NCBI GenBank assembly: GCA_947502635.1
Contig: CANNAN010000011.1
Coordinates: 1-64,000 of the forward strand
Origin: an uncultured Flavobacteriaceae bacterium
GTDB taxonomy: Bacteria > Bacteroidota > Bacteroidia > Flavobacteriales > Flavobacteriaceae
Direction: 5' to 3'
DNA: 64,000 bases
This document shows, piece by piece, positions 48,408 through 57,097 of this stretch. Position 1 is the first letter of the stretch; every line of letters begins with the position of its first letter. Position numbers and translations under genes: made by a program. The notes beneath the pieces are model-generated. The model made no database searches. It saw only the letters and a program-made list of their open reading frames with translations, and had not been told where the DNA came from.

Positions 48408-48758
48408 CTAACGTCTGCGTTCTCTAATTCTGGCTTTTTTACCAGTAAGACCTCTAAAGTAGTAGATTCTTGCTCTACGTACTTGACCACGTTTGTTAAC
48501 TTCTATTTTTTGTAATGCAGGTAAGTTAATTGGGAAAATACGTTCAACCCCAATAGACCCAGACATTTTTCTAATGGTAAAAGTTTCTGATGTTCCAGAT
48601 CCTCTTCTTTGTATTACTACACCTCTAAAAAACTGAGTTCTTGTTTTACTTCCCTCTTTAATTTCGTAATAAACAGTAATTGTATCACCAGCTGAAAATT
48701 CTGGCAAATCTTTTCTTGTTACAAATTCGTCTTGTACAAATTTTACTAAAGATTCCAT
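48408..48758 (-). CDS. rplS: 50S ribosomal protein L19
   Basis: 116 aa, normal length. L19 lies at the interface between the large and small subunits. Family motifs are clear: FSAGDTITVYYEIKEG, TQFFRGVVIQRRGSGTSETF, IGVERIFPINLPALQKIEV, and the basic C-terminus ending in YFRGLTGKKARIRERRR. It is encoded close to trmD, as in most bacteria, but here a small membrane-protein gene lies between them and rplS has its own promoter-like element and terminator. Confidence 0.98.
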   Translation of the reverse strand: MESLVKFVQDEFVTRKDLPEFSAGDTITVYYEIKEGSKTRTQFFRGVVIQRRGSGTSETFTIRKMSGSIGVERIFPINLPALQKIEVNKRGQVRRARIYYFRGLTGKKARIRERRR

Positions 48759-48832
48759 ATCTTTAAATTTAATTATAATTAATTCAGAACAACATTCGCG
48801 ATTCTCGCCAGAGGTTAACCTGAAATTGGCTG

Positions 48833-48840
48833 CAAAGATA
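48833..48840 (-). promoter_or_regulatory. -7 element upstream of rplS
   Basis: On the minus strand TATCTTTG is a perfect match to TAnnTTTG, giving a leader of roughly 70 bases before the rplS ATG. The leader contains GGTTAACC. No clear TTTG is found 19 bases upstream. The length of the leader leaves room for translational control. Confidence 0.5.
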
Positions 48841-48915
48841 ATTAAAAAGTTATAAGTTAAAAGTAATAAGTTAAAAGTTTTTTGTTTAGAGGGGCTTTTC
48901 CATTAAAATTAAAGG

Positions 48916-49242
48916 TTATGTATTTTGTTTTATCATTTGTGTTGAATACAATACGAATCCAATAGCAAAGATTAGTAATGACATGCCTGTTAAAATAGAA
49001 ATAATGCCTTGTATGTTTAACATGCTTTCTGGTTCTTTAGTTAGGAAAGGAAATACAATACCTACCACGGCCATTATTATTTTTAAAATAGCACCAAATA
49101 AAATAAGATAAGTAGCTGTTTTTTTTACTTTATTTATTAATATAATACTAGCAATAAGTACTATTAATTGTGCGATACTATTTAATATTGTGCCAATTGT
49201 AAAACTAATCATATAATCATTAACAATAGTAAATTCTTCCAT
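48916..49242 (-). CDS. Small multi-pass membrane protein, unknown function
   Basis: 108 aa with three or four hydrophobic helices (about 10-32, 34-48, 50-68 and 84-104, for example LIVLIASIILINK and ILTGMSLLIFAIGFVLY). I do not recognise a named family. The start codon lies 12 bases after the trmD stop, so it is the second gene of a trmD transcript. Confidence 0.65.
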   Translation of the reverse strand: MEEFTIVNDYMISFTIGTILNSIAQLIVLIASIILINKVKKTATYLILFGAILKIIMAVVGIVFPFLTKEPESMLNIQGIISILTGMSLLIFAIGFVLYSTQMIKQNT

Positions 49243-49254
49243 ATACTTGCAGTT

Positions 49255-49932
49255 TTAGTTATCCAATAAATCGGGTCTTCGTTCTTTAGTACGTTGGTAG
49301 GCTTGTTCTTCACGCCATTTTTCAATCTCAGGGAAGTTCCCTCCAAATAATAATTCTGGGACTTTCCAACCTTTATAATCACGAGGTTTTGTATAAATAG
49401 GAGGTGCTAACAAATTATCTTGAAACGAATCGGTTAAAGCAGATGTTTCATTTCCTAGTACACCAGGAATTAATCGTATAACGGCATCGCATAGTACGGC
49501 AGCTCCCAATTCGCCCCCAGACAATACGTAATCTCCAATAGAAATTTCCCGTGTTATAAAATGATCACGCACGCGTTGATCAACCCCTTTATAATGTCCG
49601 CATAAAATAATAATATTTTCTTTTAGAGATATCTGGTTGGCAATACCTTGCTTTAGGGTCTCTCCATCTGGCGTCATATAAATGACTTCATCATAATCTC
49701 TTTCTGCTTTTAAAGCAGAAATACATTTATCAATGGGTTCCACCATCATAACCATACCAGCACCACCACCAAATTGGGTGTCGTCGATAGATTTATAATT
49801 ATCGGTTGTATAATCACGTAAATTATGAAAGTGTACTTCTACAAGACCAGCTTCGATTGCTCGTTTTAAAATAGAGGCATCAAAAGGGCTTTTAAGTAAT
49901 TCTGGTAAAACAGTAATAATATCTATACGCAT
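49255..49932 (-). CDS. trmD: tRNA (guanine37-N1)-methyltransferase
   Basis: 225 aa SPOUT-class methyltransferase that makes m1G37 beside the anticodon and so prevents frameshifting. Motifs: the start [41 protein letters not shown], the knotted SAM-binding region [18 protein letters not shown], and [18 protein letters not shown]. The C-terminal tRNA-binding domain ends in [27 protein letters not shown] element lies 20 bases before the start. Cytoplasmic. Confidence 0.98.
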   Translation of the reverse strand: MRIDIITVLPELLKSPFDASILKRAIEAGLVEVHFHNLRDYTTDNYKSIDDTQFGGGAGMVMMVEPIDKCISALKAERDYDEVIYMTPDGETLKQGIANQISLKENIIILCGHYKGVDQRVRDHFITREISIGDYVLSGGELGAAVLCDAVIRLIPGVLGNETSALTDSFQDNLLAPPIYTKPRDYKGWKVPELLFGGNFPEIEKWREEQAYQRTKERRPDLLDN

Positions 49933-49951
49933 TGGGTTGTTTTAAGAATTG

Positions 49952-49959
49952 CAAAGATA
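49952..49959 (-). promoter_or_regulatory. -7 element upstream of trmD
   Basis: On the minus strand TATCTTTG fits TAnnTTTG exactly, 19 bases before the trmD ATG. The -33 TTTG is not evident. Confidence 0.5.
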
Positions 49960-50035
49960 ATTTAATTGTTTGTTATTTTGAATCGTAATTTTGAGAGTCG
50001 TTTGTTAATTGATTTAAAAATAATAGTAAAGAGAA

Positions 50036-50710
50036 TTATTTGATGCCGACAGTATAGACACCTTCCATTTTAAATATTTCTCCATCAAAATCTAATTCAG
50101 GCTCTTTAATAGTTTCAGTAACGATTTGGTTAAAACCAGATTTGGTTAATAAATTTTCAACATCTACTATTTCGTATTTTGTAAATCCGTGTTTTGAAAG
50201 TTCTATCTGATCCATAAAATCTTTAGAACGATAGGCTATTAATAATTTACCTCCTGGCTTTAAAACTCTCAGTAATTCTTTAGCGTTATTTTGCGGTTGT
50301 GGCCAAAAGTAGAGTGTATTGGTGGTTGTAATGCTATCGAAAGTATTATCATTAAAAGGTAGTTTTTCAATAGATGCTTGTTCAAAACGTACTTTTCCAG
50401 ATTTAATGAATTCTTTATTTATAAAATTGGCTTCATCGACCATAATAGGAGAGAAGTCTACGCCCACATAATTCAAGTCATCTGCCATTTCTAATAAATC
50501 TTTCACAAAAAAGCCATTACCCATACCAATTTCTAGAATATGGTTTTTGTTTTTTGGATTAAGTACTTTGTATGAATTTAAGCAAATGTGTTTATTGCCT
50601 TTATTCATTTGTAATCCAACTTCTTTACCTGTTTCGCCTTCTGGTTGTCTAAGATGTTTAGCCAGTTCTTGAGTGGTGAGTTTATTGTCTAGGTTAAGTC
50701 TTTCTGCCAT
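50036..50710 (-). CDS. Class I SAM-dependent methyltransferase
   Basis: 224 aa. The SAM-binding motif I is ILEIGMGNGFFVKDLLEMA at about 79-97, with an acidic residue at the end of the next strand (VGVDFSPIMVDEA) and motif post-II/III in ITTTNTLYFWPQPQN and LRVLKPGGKLLIAYR. It belongs to the broad Methyltransf_11/25 group acting on small molecules or lipids. The substrate cannot be assigned. It has no close co-directional partner: the gap to trmD is 103 bases. Confidence 0.85.
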   Translation of the reverse strand: MAERLNLDNKLTTQELAKHLRQPEGETGKEVGLQMNKGNKHICLNSYKVLNPKNKNHILEIGMGNGFFVKDLLEMADDLNYVGVDFSPIMVDEANFINKEFIKSGKVRFEQASIEKLPFNDNTFDSITTTNTLYFWPQPQNNAKELLRVLKPGGKLLIAYRSKDFMDQIELSKHGFTKYEIVDVENLLTKSGFNQIVTETIKEPELDFDGEIFKMEGVYTVGIK

Positions 50711-50827
50711 AATTATATTTGTACATTCTTTAAAAAAAAATGTTAAGTATTTGTTTTTTTAATAAGTTAAGTGTTTGTTGTGTAAATATTGTTTGGATTT
50801 TGTATTTGTACTATAGTTATAGTCAAA

Positions 50828-50859
50828 AAAAAATCTGTAATGGTTATTACAGATTTTTT
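50828..50859 (-). terminator. Intrinsic terminator of the coiled-coil protein gene
   Basis: A 14-bp perfect stem (arm core AATCTGTAAT, 50832-50841, with ATTACAGATT, 50846-50855) with loop GGTT, flanked by A and T runs. It lies 21 bases after the stop of the gene at 50880 (minus strand). The A/T symmetry means it could also work on the plus strand. Confidence 0.85.
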
Positions 50860-50879
50860 TAATTTATATTCAGATTTAC

Positions 50880-51488
50880 TTATAATCCTTTTTGTTTGTT
50901 TATCTCGTCTTGTAATTGGCGTCTAACTTTTTGTTCACGCTCTAAAGCTACTTTTCTGTGTTCGTCAAATTCTTCTTCAATTTCTGCAAGTGCGTGTTTG
51001 GCTTCTTTGGTAATTGAATTGCTATTTTTAAACTTATAGATAAATAGAATAAGTAACGCTAATAAGCCACCTATAATAGCCCACATAAGTACATTGTAAC
51101 TTGTTTTACTCATTTGCATGCCAAACAATGCCATGTTATCCTTTTCGGAGTTGGTCTTGTCTAAATCATTTTGCGTGTTATTAAGATTCGATTTTAAATC
51201 TGAAATTTCTTTGTCTTGTTTTTTAACAATTAACTGGGTGTCAGCAAGATCTTTACGCACTGCATTTAATGAATCCAGTGTGTGGGCTTTAAGTGTATAT
51301 AACCAATTGTTTTTTACTACTTTATAGTCTTGGTATTTGTTAGAACGTCTTATTATAAACTCAAACTGGCTGTCTATCGTACCACTGTTTAGAGAAAGAT
51401 TGTCTTTTTCTTTTTTTGTTTGAGAGAAAGAAGATAATGAGAAAATAAAGAGTAAAATTATGAGAGGGAGTTGTTTTGCAGAATTCAT
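50880..51488 (-). CDS. Exported coiled-coil protein with one membrane helix
   Basis: 202 aa with a signal peptide (LIILLFIFSLSSFSQ, about 1-22), a coiled coil at about 75-120 (heptad-like SDLKSNLNNTQNDLDKTNSE), a transmembrane helix at about 135-153 (MWAIIGGLLALLILFIY) and a charged cytoplasmic helix at about 160-200. I know no function. Homologues are sometimes labelled tRNA (guanine-N1)-methyltransferase in databases, from memory. That label is not supported here: there is no SPOUT motif and the real TrmD is encoded nearby. Confidence 0.8.
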   Translation of the reverse strand: MNSAKQLPLIILLFIFSLSSFSQTKKEKDNLSLNSGTIDSQFEFIIRRSNKYQDYKVVKNNWLYTLKAHTLDSLNAVRKDLADTQLIVKKQDKEISDLKSNLNNTQNDLDKTNSEKDNMALFGMQMSKTSYNVLMWAIIGGLLALLILFIYKFKNSNSITKEAKHALAEIEEEFDEHRKVALEREQKVRRQLQDEINKQKGL

Positions 51489-51552
51489 TTATGATTGGTT
51501 TAAATAGTTTGACGAATTTATAAAATATTGTTTACTATAGAGCTATAAATAA

Positions 51553-51583
51553 ATTAAAAGCCTCATAAAATGAGGCTAATTTA
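51553..51583 (-). terminator. Intrinsic terminator of the GAPDH gene
   Basis: AGCCTCAT (51559-51566) pairs with ATGAGGCT (51570-51577) around AAA, with flanking A/T bases. On the minus strand the stem is followed by a T-rich run. It lies about 40 bases after the GAPDH stop codon. Confidence 0.75.
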
Positions 51584-51618
51584 TATACGATTAAAATATT
51601 AAATTTGGATGTCTCATA

Positions 51619-53067
51619 TTAATAATAAGTATAACGTCTTACTTTAGCAATATATTTTGCAAGTCTTATTACTTGGTGGCTATAACCATATTCATTATCA
51701 TACCATATATACATAACAACATTTTTACCATCTTTGCGTACAATAGTCGCTTTGCTATCATAAATAGAAGGGGCCGAACTTCCAACAATATCACTAGATA
51801 CTAACTCATCGCTTAGTTCAAATTTAATTTGTTCAACTAAATCACCCTCTAATGCATATTTCTTTAAAATAGTATTTATACCATTTAAAGAGGTCTTTGT
51901 CTTTAATTCCAAATTTAAAATAGCTAGAGATCCATTAGGAACAGGAACACGAATGGCGTTTGATGTTAGTTTGCCTTCTAAACTAGGTAGAGCTTTGGCA
52001 ACAGCACTGCCTGCTCCAGTTTCAGTAATAACCATATTTAAACCAGCAGCACGACCGCGACGGTATTTGTTATGGAAATTATCAACTAGATTCTGATCGT
52101 TTGTATAAGCATGTATCGTTTCTAAATGACCAGATTTAACACCAAAAGAATCTTCAATAGCCTTTAGTACTGGTGTAATAGCGTTGGTAGTACAGGATGC
52201 CGCTGAGAAAATATTAACCTTATCTGGATTGTTTTCTGAATGGTTAACACCATAAACTATATTAGGTATTTCTTTACCAGGAGCTGTTAATAGAACTTTA
52301 TCGACTCCTTTAGATTTTAAGTGTCTGCTTAAAGCTTTCTTATCTCTAAAAGCACCTGTGTTGTCAATTATTAAAGCCTTTTTTATTTTGTATTTAGTAT
52401 AATCAATATCTTCTGGAGCATTTGCAGAAATAACATTAACAGTAGTGCCGTTTATAATTAATGCACTGTTTTTTACATCGATAGAAACAGTTCCAGAAAA
52501 ATCACCATGAACCGAGTCATTACGTAATAAAGAGGCACGTTTTTCGAGTATCTTTTCATCAATATCTCCACGGGTTACAATAGCTCTTAAGCGCAGTTGA
52601 CTTCCTTTACCAGTCCGTGTCATGAGTTCGCGAGCGACTAAACGACCAATTCTTCCAAAACCATAGAGGACCACATCTTTTGGAAGGATATCACCATTTT
52701 TACTGGCATCTTTTAATTTTCTGGCAACAAAAGCAGTGGCATTACTGTGCTTGTTATCTTCTAAGTGAAATTCGTAGGTAAGTTTGCCTATATCCAATTT
52801 TGCAGGAGGCACATCTAGTGTTTTAATAGCTTGAGCAATTTCAACCGAATCAAAAATAGAAATAGGCTTTTGAACAAATTTACCAGCATATTCATGTAGG
52901 TTTAAAATTTGACTTACATTTCTATCGATTAGTTGATTTCTGAAAATGACTAATTCAATGGACTTGTCGTACCAGAGGTCACTAATAATTTTAATAAATT
53001 CTACGGTAGCTCTTCGACGATCTGCTTGAAAGGCTAACTCATTTTCATAAGCTTTGTTAAAAGACAT
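51619..53067 (-). CDS. gap: Glyceraldehyde-3-phosphate dehydrogenase, long form
   Basis: 482 aa from the ATG at 53067. The frame is open to 53118, but that extension would contain the -7 promoter element at 53100-53107. The protein has an N-terminal helical extension of about 125 residues before the NAD-binding Rossmann motif GFGRIGR (136-142). The catalytic cysteine is C292 in SAASCTTNAITPV. The glyceraldehyde-phosphate binding block TGAGSAVAKALPSLEGKL and the C-terminal WYDNEYGYSHQVIRL are conserved. This 480-aa form is a recognised Bacteroidota type, found beside the usual 335-aa enzyme. Whether it works in glycolysis or gluconeogenesis cannot be read from the sequence. Confidence 0.95.
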   Translation of the reverse strand: MSFNKAYENELAFQADRRRATVEFIKIISDLWYDKSIELVIFRNQLIDRNVSQILNLHEYAGKFVQKPISIFDSVEIAQAIKTLDVPPAKLDIGKLTYEFHLEDNKHSNATAFVARKLKDASKNGDILPKDVVLYGFGRIGRLVARELMTRTGKGSQLRLRAIVTRGDIDEKILEKRASLLRNDSVHGDFSGTVSIDVKNSALIINGTTVNVISANAPEDIDYTKYKIKKALIIDNTGAFRDKKALSRHLKSKGVDKVLLTAPGKEIPNIVYGVNHSENNPDKVNIFSAASCTTNAITPVLKAIEDSFGVKSGHLETIHAYTNDQNLVDNFHNKYRRGRAAGLNMVITETGAGSAVAKALPSLEGKLTSNAIRVPVPNGSLAILNLELKTKTSLNGINTILKKYALEGDLVEQIKFELSDELVSSDIVGSSAPSIYDSKATIVRKDGKNVVMYIWYDNEYGYSHQVIRLAKYIAKVRRYTYY

Positions 53068-53099
53068 AGTAAAATAATTTAGTTTAGTTAAATTTCCGA

Positions 53100-53107
53100 C
53101 AAAAATA
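53100..53107 (-). promoter_or_regulatory. -7 element upstream of GAPDH
   Basis: On the minus strand TATTTTTG fits TAnnTTTG, about 33 bases before the ATG at 53067. It supports the shorter start. Confidence 0.45.
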
Positions 53108-53149
53108 TCATATTTCAAACGTTTTCGTAGCGTATTTTAACAAAAAAAT

Positions 53150-53183
53150 AACCCTTCAAAAAAACATAGGTTTTTGAAGGGTT
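53150..53183 (-). terminator. Intrinsic terminator of the HtrA protease gene
   Basis: AACCCTTCAAAAA (53150-53162) pairs with TTTTTGAAGGGTT (53171-53183), a 13-bp stem with an 8-base loop and a T-run on the minus strand. It lies 23 bases after the protease stop. Confidence 0.88.
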
Positions 53184-53205
53184 TGTAACTTATAAAGTAT
53201 GTTTG

Positions 53206-54606
53206 TTATCTAAAGTTATAACGTTCCTTTTCTCCTTTAATATTAATAAGTTCTATTCTTAAGGATTCAGATTTATTTCTTAATACACTTTGTACATCAT
53301 CAACAGATTTTACTTTTACATCATTAATAGATGTAATAATACAACCTTCTTCAATACCATTATTTTTCCAGTATTCAGAATATTCATCATTTAACTTAAT
53401 TATTTTCACACCATGTGGTGCTTTATATTTTTTCAAATCTGAAGGATTAGTATTTTTAATTCTACCAACTAAAGGGAGTGTGAACGTTTCATTTTTTTCT
53501 AAAGTTACTGAGATTGTTTTTATATCTCCGTCTCTAGATAGTTTTAAATTTACTATGTCATTGGGGCGTTTAGCACTAATATGACCTTTTAAATCAGAGA
53601 ATTTGGATACTTTAATATTATCAATCTCTTTAATTATATCACCTTTTTTGATGCCAGCTTTATCGGCACCAGAATTTTCAATTACACTATCTATGTAGAC
53701 ACCTTCTGTATCATCTACTCCTATTTTTTCTGCAATGCTGCTATTTAAAGCACCACCTTGAATGCCTAATATACCATTTTGAACATTACCATATTCCATA
53801 ATGTCTTCAATAACCTTTCTAGCAATATTACTAGGTACAGCAAATGAATAGCCTATGTAAGATCCTGTTTGGGATGAAATAGCAGTATTTATACCTACCA
53901 GTTCACCATTTGTATTAACTAGTGCACCTCCTGAATTACCAGGGTTTACAGCAGCATCTGTTTGAATAAATGATTGCGCACTTGTACCAGATAAATCTCT
54001 AGCCTTTGCACTAATAATACCAGCAGTTACAGTTGATGTTAAATTAAAAGGATTACCAACAGCTAAAACCCATTCGCCTATTTTGGCGTTATCAGAATCA
54101 GCAAAAGTAACGTAAGGCAGCGCTTCGTCTGCATCAATTTTTAAAAGAGCGATATCTGTTTTAGGATCCGTACCAACTAATTCAGCATTATAAGTTTTAT
54201 TATTATTTAAAGTCACCGATAGTTCATGAGCATTCTTTATTACATGATTATTGGTAATAATGTATCCGTCGGCATTGATAATAACCCCAGAACCTGTTCC
54301 TAATTGAGCACGTTGGGAACGTCTTCCAAAAAATAAATCTTCAAAAGTCATTTGACCAGAACTAAGTGTCACATTTTTTACATGGACTACAGCATTAACG
54401 GTGTTTTCGGCTGCCAAAGTAAAATTAGGAGCTTCGTTTGTACTATTAAATAAGGTATTTACGTTATTTGTAGGTAAAAAAGTAGGGGTTGTTTGAGTTG
54501 ATTCGACAACAACTTTATCTTCTTTTTCCAAAAAGAGTTTATAAGCACTAAGAGTAATAACACCACCTAATGCCGAAACAAGTACTAATGATAAAATCTT
54601 CTTCAT
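53206..54606 (-). CDS. HtrA/DegP-type periplasmic serine protease
   Basis: 466 aa envelope protease and chaperone of the Do family. The N-terminal signal or anchor segment is ILSLVLVSALGGVITLSAY (about 4-22). The trypsin-like domain (about 60-260) has the full triad: H121 in TNNHVI, D151 in TDIALLKID and S225 in NPGNSGGALV. A first PDZ domain lies at about 275-365 (GVYIDSVIENSGADKAGIKK) and a second at about 385-464 (GCIITSINDVKVKSVDDVQSV). It degrades misfolded envelope proteins. It has its own terminator and is divergent from dapF across 151 bases. Confidence 0.96.
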   Translation of the reverse strand: MKKILSLVLVSALGGVITLSAYKLFLEKEDKVVVESTQTTPTFLPTNNVNTLFNSTNEAPNFTLAAENTVNAVVHVKNVTLSSGQMTFEDLFFGRRSQRAQLGTGSGVIINADGYIITNNHVIKNAHELSVTLNNNKTYNAELVGTDPKTDIALLKIDADEALPYVTFADSDNAKIGEWVLAVGNPFNLTSTVTAGIISAKARDLSGTSAQSFIQTDAAVNPGNSGGALVNTNGELVGINTAISSQTGSYIGYSFAVPSNIARKVIEDIMEYGNVQNGILGIQGGALNSSIAEKIGVDDTEGVYIDSVIENSGADKAGIKKGDIIKEIDNIKVSKFSDLKGHISAKRPNDIVNLKLSRDGDIKTISVTLEKNETFTLPLVGRIKNTNPSDLKKYKAPHGVKIIKLNDEYSEYWKNNGIEEGCIITSINDVKVKSVDDVQSVLRNKSESLRIELINIKGEKERYNFR

Positions 54607-54738
54607 AAATTTTCAGCTTTGATTACAATTTAATAACGATTAAAATTAAATATTTATTGAATGGCTAGTCCATTTTTAACGATTTTTAACGTCAATTTTA
54701 ACGACTATTTAACAATCAAAAATACAGTATAATATTTA

Positions 54739-54746
54739 TATCTTTG
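54739..54746 (+). promoter_or_regulatory. -7 element upstream of dapF
   Basis: TATCTTTG is a perfect match to TAnnTTTG, 11 bases before the dapF ATG. A start site 5-7 bases downstream would give an almost leaderless message. No TTTG lies at the -33 distance. Confidence 0.45.
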
Positions 54747-54757
54747 TGCTTTGAATT

Positions 54758-55531
54758 ATGCAACAGACTTTTTATAAATACCAGGGAACAGGAAACGATT
54801 TTGTGATGATTGATAATCGTCAGCAAACTTTCGACAAAAATAATACTGAACATGTCGCTTTTTTATGTGACAGACGTTTCGGAGTAGGAGCAGATGGACT
54901 TATTCTATTGGAAAATCATGATAATTTAGATTTTAAAATGGTCTATTATAATGCTGATGGAAACGAAAGTTCTATGTGTGGTAATGGTGGACGTTGTTTG
55001 GTAGCTTTTGCAAAGCAATTAGGTGTTATAAAAGATAAGGCCATCTTTGAAGCTATAGACGGATTACATCATGCTTCTATTAGTGGTGATATTGTGAAAC
55101 TTCAAATGGTGGATGTTGATACCATTGAAAAACATGAAAAACATGTCTTTTTAGATACAGGATCGCCACACCATGTGCAATTTGAAAATGAGATCGAAGT
55201 ATTCGATATAAAAACAAAAGGCTCGAAAATTCGATATGGAGCCCCATATAATGAGGCAGGCAGTAATGTGAATTTTGTAAAAAAAGTGAGCGATCAAATT
55301 TTTACAGTCAGAACTTATGAGCGAGGGGTAGAAGATGAAACATTATCATGTGGTACAGGCGCTACTGCTGTGGCTTTAGCAATGCATGCTATTAATGAAA
55401 CAACCGATAAACTTATAACACTTCAAGTTCCAGGAGGTGAGTTGAAAGTGTCTTTTGAAGAGGAAAACGGACTTTACAAAAATGTGTGGTTAATTGGAGC
55501 TGCTAAACTTGTTTTTAAAGGCTCTTTATGA
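54758..55531 (+). CDS. dapF: Diaminopimelate epimerase
   Basis: 257 aa enzyme that converts LL- to meso-diaminopimelate for lysine and peptidoglycan synthesis, without a cofactor. Both catalytic cysteines are present: C74 in SMCGNGGRC and C198 in LSCGTGATAVALA. The start FYKYQGTGNDFVMIDN is the family signature. It is the first gene of a four-gene operon and overlaps the next gene by 4 bases (ATGA). Cytoplasmic. Confidence 0.98.
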   Translation: MQQTFYKYQGTGNDFVMIDNRQQTFDKNNTEHVAFLCDRRFGVGADGLILLENHDNLDFKMVYYNADGNESSMCGNGGRCLVAFAKQLGVIKDKAIFEAIDGLHHASISGDIVKLQMVDVDTIEKHEKHVFLDTGSPHHVQFENEIEVFDIKTKGSKIRYGAPYNEAGSNVNFVKKVSDQIFTVRTYERGVEDETLSCGTGATAVALAMHAINETTDKLITLQVPGGELKVSFEEENGLYKNVWLIGAAKLVFKGSL

Positions 55532-56052
55532 TTACTTTAAAAGGCGAAAATATATACTTACGTGCTTTAGAACCTGAGGATTTAGAGTTTATTCATGCTA
55601 TTGAAAATGATGAAACTATATGGGAAATTAGTAACACTATAACACCATATTCAAAATATTTAATAAAGCAATATTTAGAACAAGCTCATAAAGATATTTT
55701 CGAAGTTAAACAATTAAGGTTGGTTATTTCGAGTTATAAAGATGAATCATTGGGAATGATTGATTTGTTTGATTTCGATTTCAAAAATGGTAGGGCAGGT
55801 GTTGGTATATTACTTAAAGAGGATGGTCATAGAGGAAAAGGTTATGGGCAAGAGGCTCTTGAGTTATTAACAAACTATAGTTTTACACATTTAGGTTTAC
55901 ATCAGTTGTATTGCAATGTCTCTGAAGAAAACGTAGCAAGTATAAAACTTTTTACAAAACAGGGGTTTGAAAAAATTGGACTAAAAAAAGATTGGATTCG
56001 TAGTAATGGTTCCTATAAAAATGAATATTTATTTCAGCTTATAAATAATTAA
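55528..56052 (+). CDS. GNAT-family N-acetyltransferase
   Basis: 174 aa of the RimJ/RimL-like (Acetyltransf_3) group. It starts ITLKGENIYLRALEPEDLEF. The acetyl-CoA loop is the segment GVGILLKEDGHRGKGYGQEAL (shown in full as 21 residues would exceed the limit; the core is HRGKGYGQEAL, about 111-121). The C-terminal HQLYCNVSEENVASIKLFTK is the usual beta5-alpha4 region. The acceptor is unknown. It overlaps dapF by 4 bases and ends 1 base before mltG. Confidence 0.9.
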   Translation: MITLKGENIYLRALEPEDLEFIHAIENDETIWEISNTITPYSKYLIKQYLEQAHKDIFEVKQLRLVISSYKDESLGMIDLFDFDFKNGRAGVGILLKEDGHRGKGYGQEALELLTNYSFTHLGLHQLYCNVSEENVASIKLFTKQGFEKIGLKKDWIRSNGSYKNEYLFQLINN

Positions 56053-56053
56053 A

Positions 56054-57097
56054 ATGTATATTAAAAAGATACTTATTACAATTGTAATTATTGGATTGGT
56101 AGTTGCTGCTTTTTTTGCAAATTTTGTATATAAAGCGATGCTTAAACCAAATACAAAGTTTAATAATGAAACCGCTTATATTTTTGTTCCTTCTAATGCG
56201 ACTTATGAAGATGTTAGAAATCAGTTAATACCTTTATTAGATGATATAGACTCTTTTGATGATTTAGCCGAACAAAAAAAGTACACAACTCATATCAAAG
56301 CAGGGAAGTATGCTATAAAAAAAGGGATGAGTAATAATGATATTATTAATTCCATTCGAAGTAAGAATATACCGATTAAAGTCTCTTTCAATAATCAGGA
56401 GTCTTTGGAAAAGTTAGCGGGGCGTATAGCAGTACAAATTGAGGCAGATAGTATTTCTTTGTTAAAAGCCATGAAAGAGGCCTCGTTTTTAGTTGAAAAC
56501 AATTTTAAAGAAGCAACTGCATTAGGTATGTATTTACCGAATAGTTATGAACTCTTTTGGAATACTTCTGGAGAAACGTTCAGAAATCGTATGCTTAAGG
56601 AGTATAATCGTTTTTGGAATGATTCTCGAAAAAATAAAGCAAAAGCGATAAATTTGTCTCAAGAAGAAATTATAACACTAGCTTCAATCGTGTATGAAGA
56701 ATCTAAACAAGCTACCGAACAGCCAAGAATTGCTGGAGTATATATCAATAGATTAAAAAGAGGGATTCCATTACAAGCAGACCCTACACTTAAATTTGCA
56801 GCTTACAAATTACCTAAATATAAGAATACTGTTATTAAACGTGTTTTAAATATCCATAAAGAGATTGAATCTCCTTATAATACATATAAAAATGCAGGAC
56901 TACCTCCTGGTTTAATAGCTATGCCCGATATTTCGGCAATTGATGCTGTTTTAAATCATGAGAAACACGAGTATATCTATTTTGCTGCAGATGCAAAACG
57001 TTTGGGTTTCCATAAGTTTGCTAAAACTTTGTCACAACATAATGTAAATGCCAGAGAATATCATCGCTATTTATCATCTCAAGGTATTAATAAATAG
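56054..57097 (+). CDS. mltG: Endolytic murein transglycosylase MltG (YceG-like)
   Basis: 347 aa with one N-terminal membrane anchor (ILITIVIIGLVVAAFFANF, about 6-24) and a periplasmic YceG domain. It cleaves nascent glycan strands and is thought to set their length. The catalytic glutamate lies in ASIVYEES (E215 or E216). RIAGVYINRLKRGIPLQADP and SPYNTYKNAGLPPGLIAMP are family blocks. The gene sits 1 base after the acetyltransferase and overlaps the DUF2279 gene by 1 base. Confidence 0.95.
   Translation: MYIKKILITIVIIGLVVAAFFANFVYKAMLKPNTKFNNETAYIFVPSNATYEDVRNQLIPLLDDIDSFDDLAEQKKYTTHIKAGKYAIKKGMSNNDIINSIRSKNIPIKVSFNNQESLEKLAGRIAVQIEADSISLLKAMKEASFLVENNFKEATALGMYLPNSYELFWNTSGETFRNRMLKEYNRFWNDSRKNKAKAINLSQEEIITLASIVYEESKQATEQPRIAGVYINRLKRGIPLQADPTLKFAAYKLPKYKNTVIKRVLNIHKEIESPYNTYKNAGLPPGLIAMPDISAIDAVLNHEKHEYIYFAADAKRLGFHKFAKTLSQHNVNAREYHRYLSSQGINK

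Noticed and set aside
53068-53118. Longer GAPDH start
   Set aside because: The added codons contain the TAnnTTTG promoter element and are not part of the known 482-aa form.
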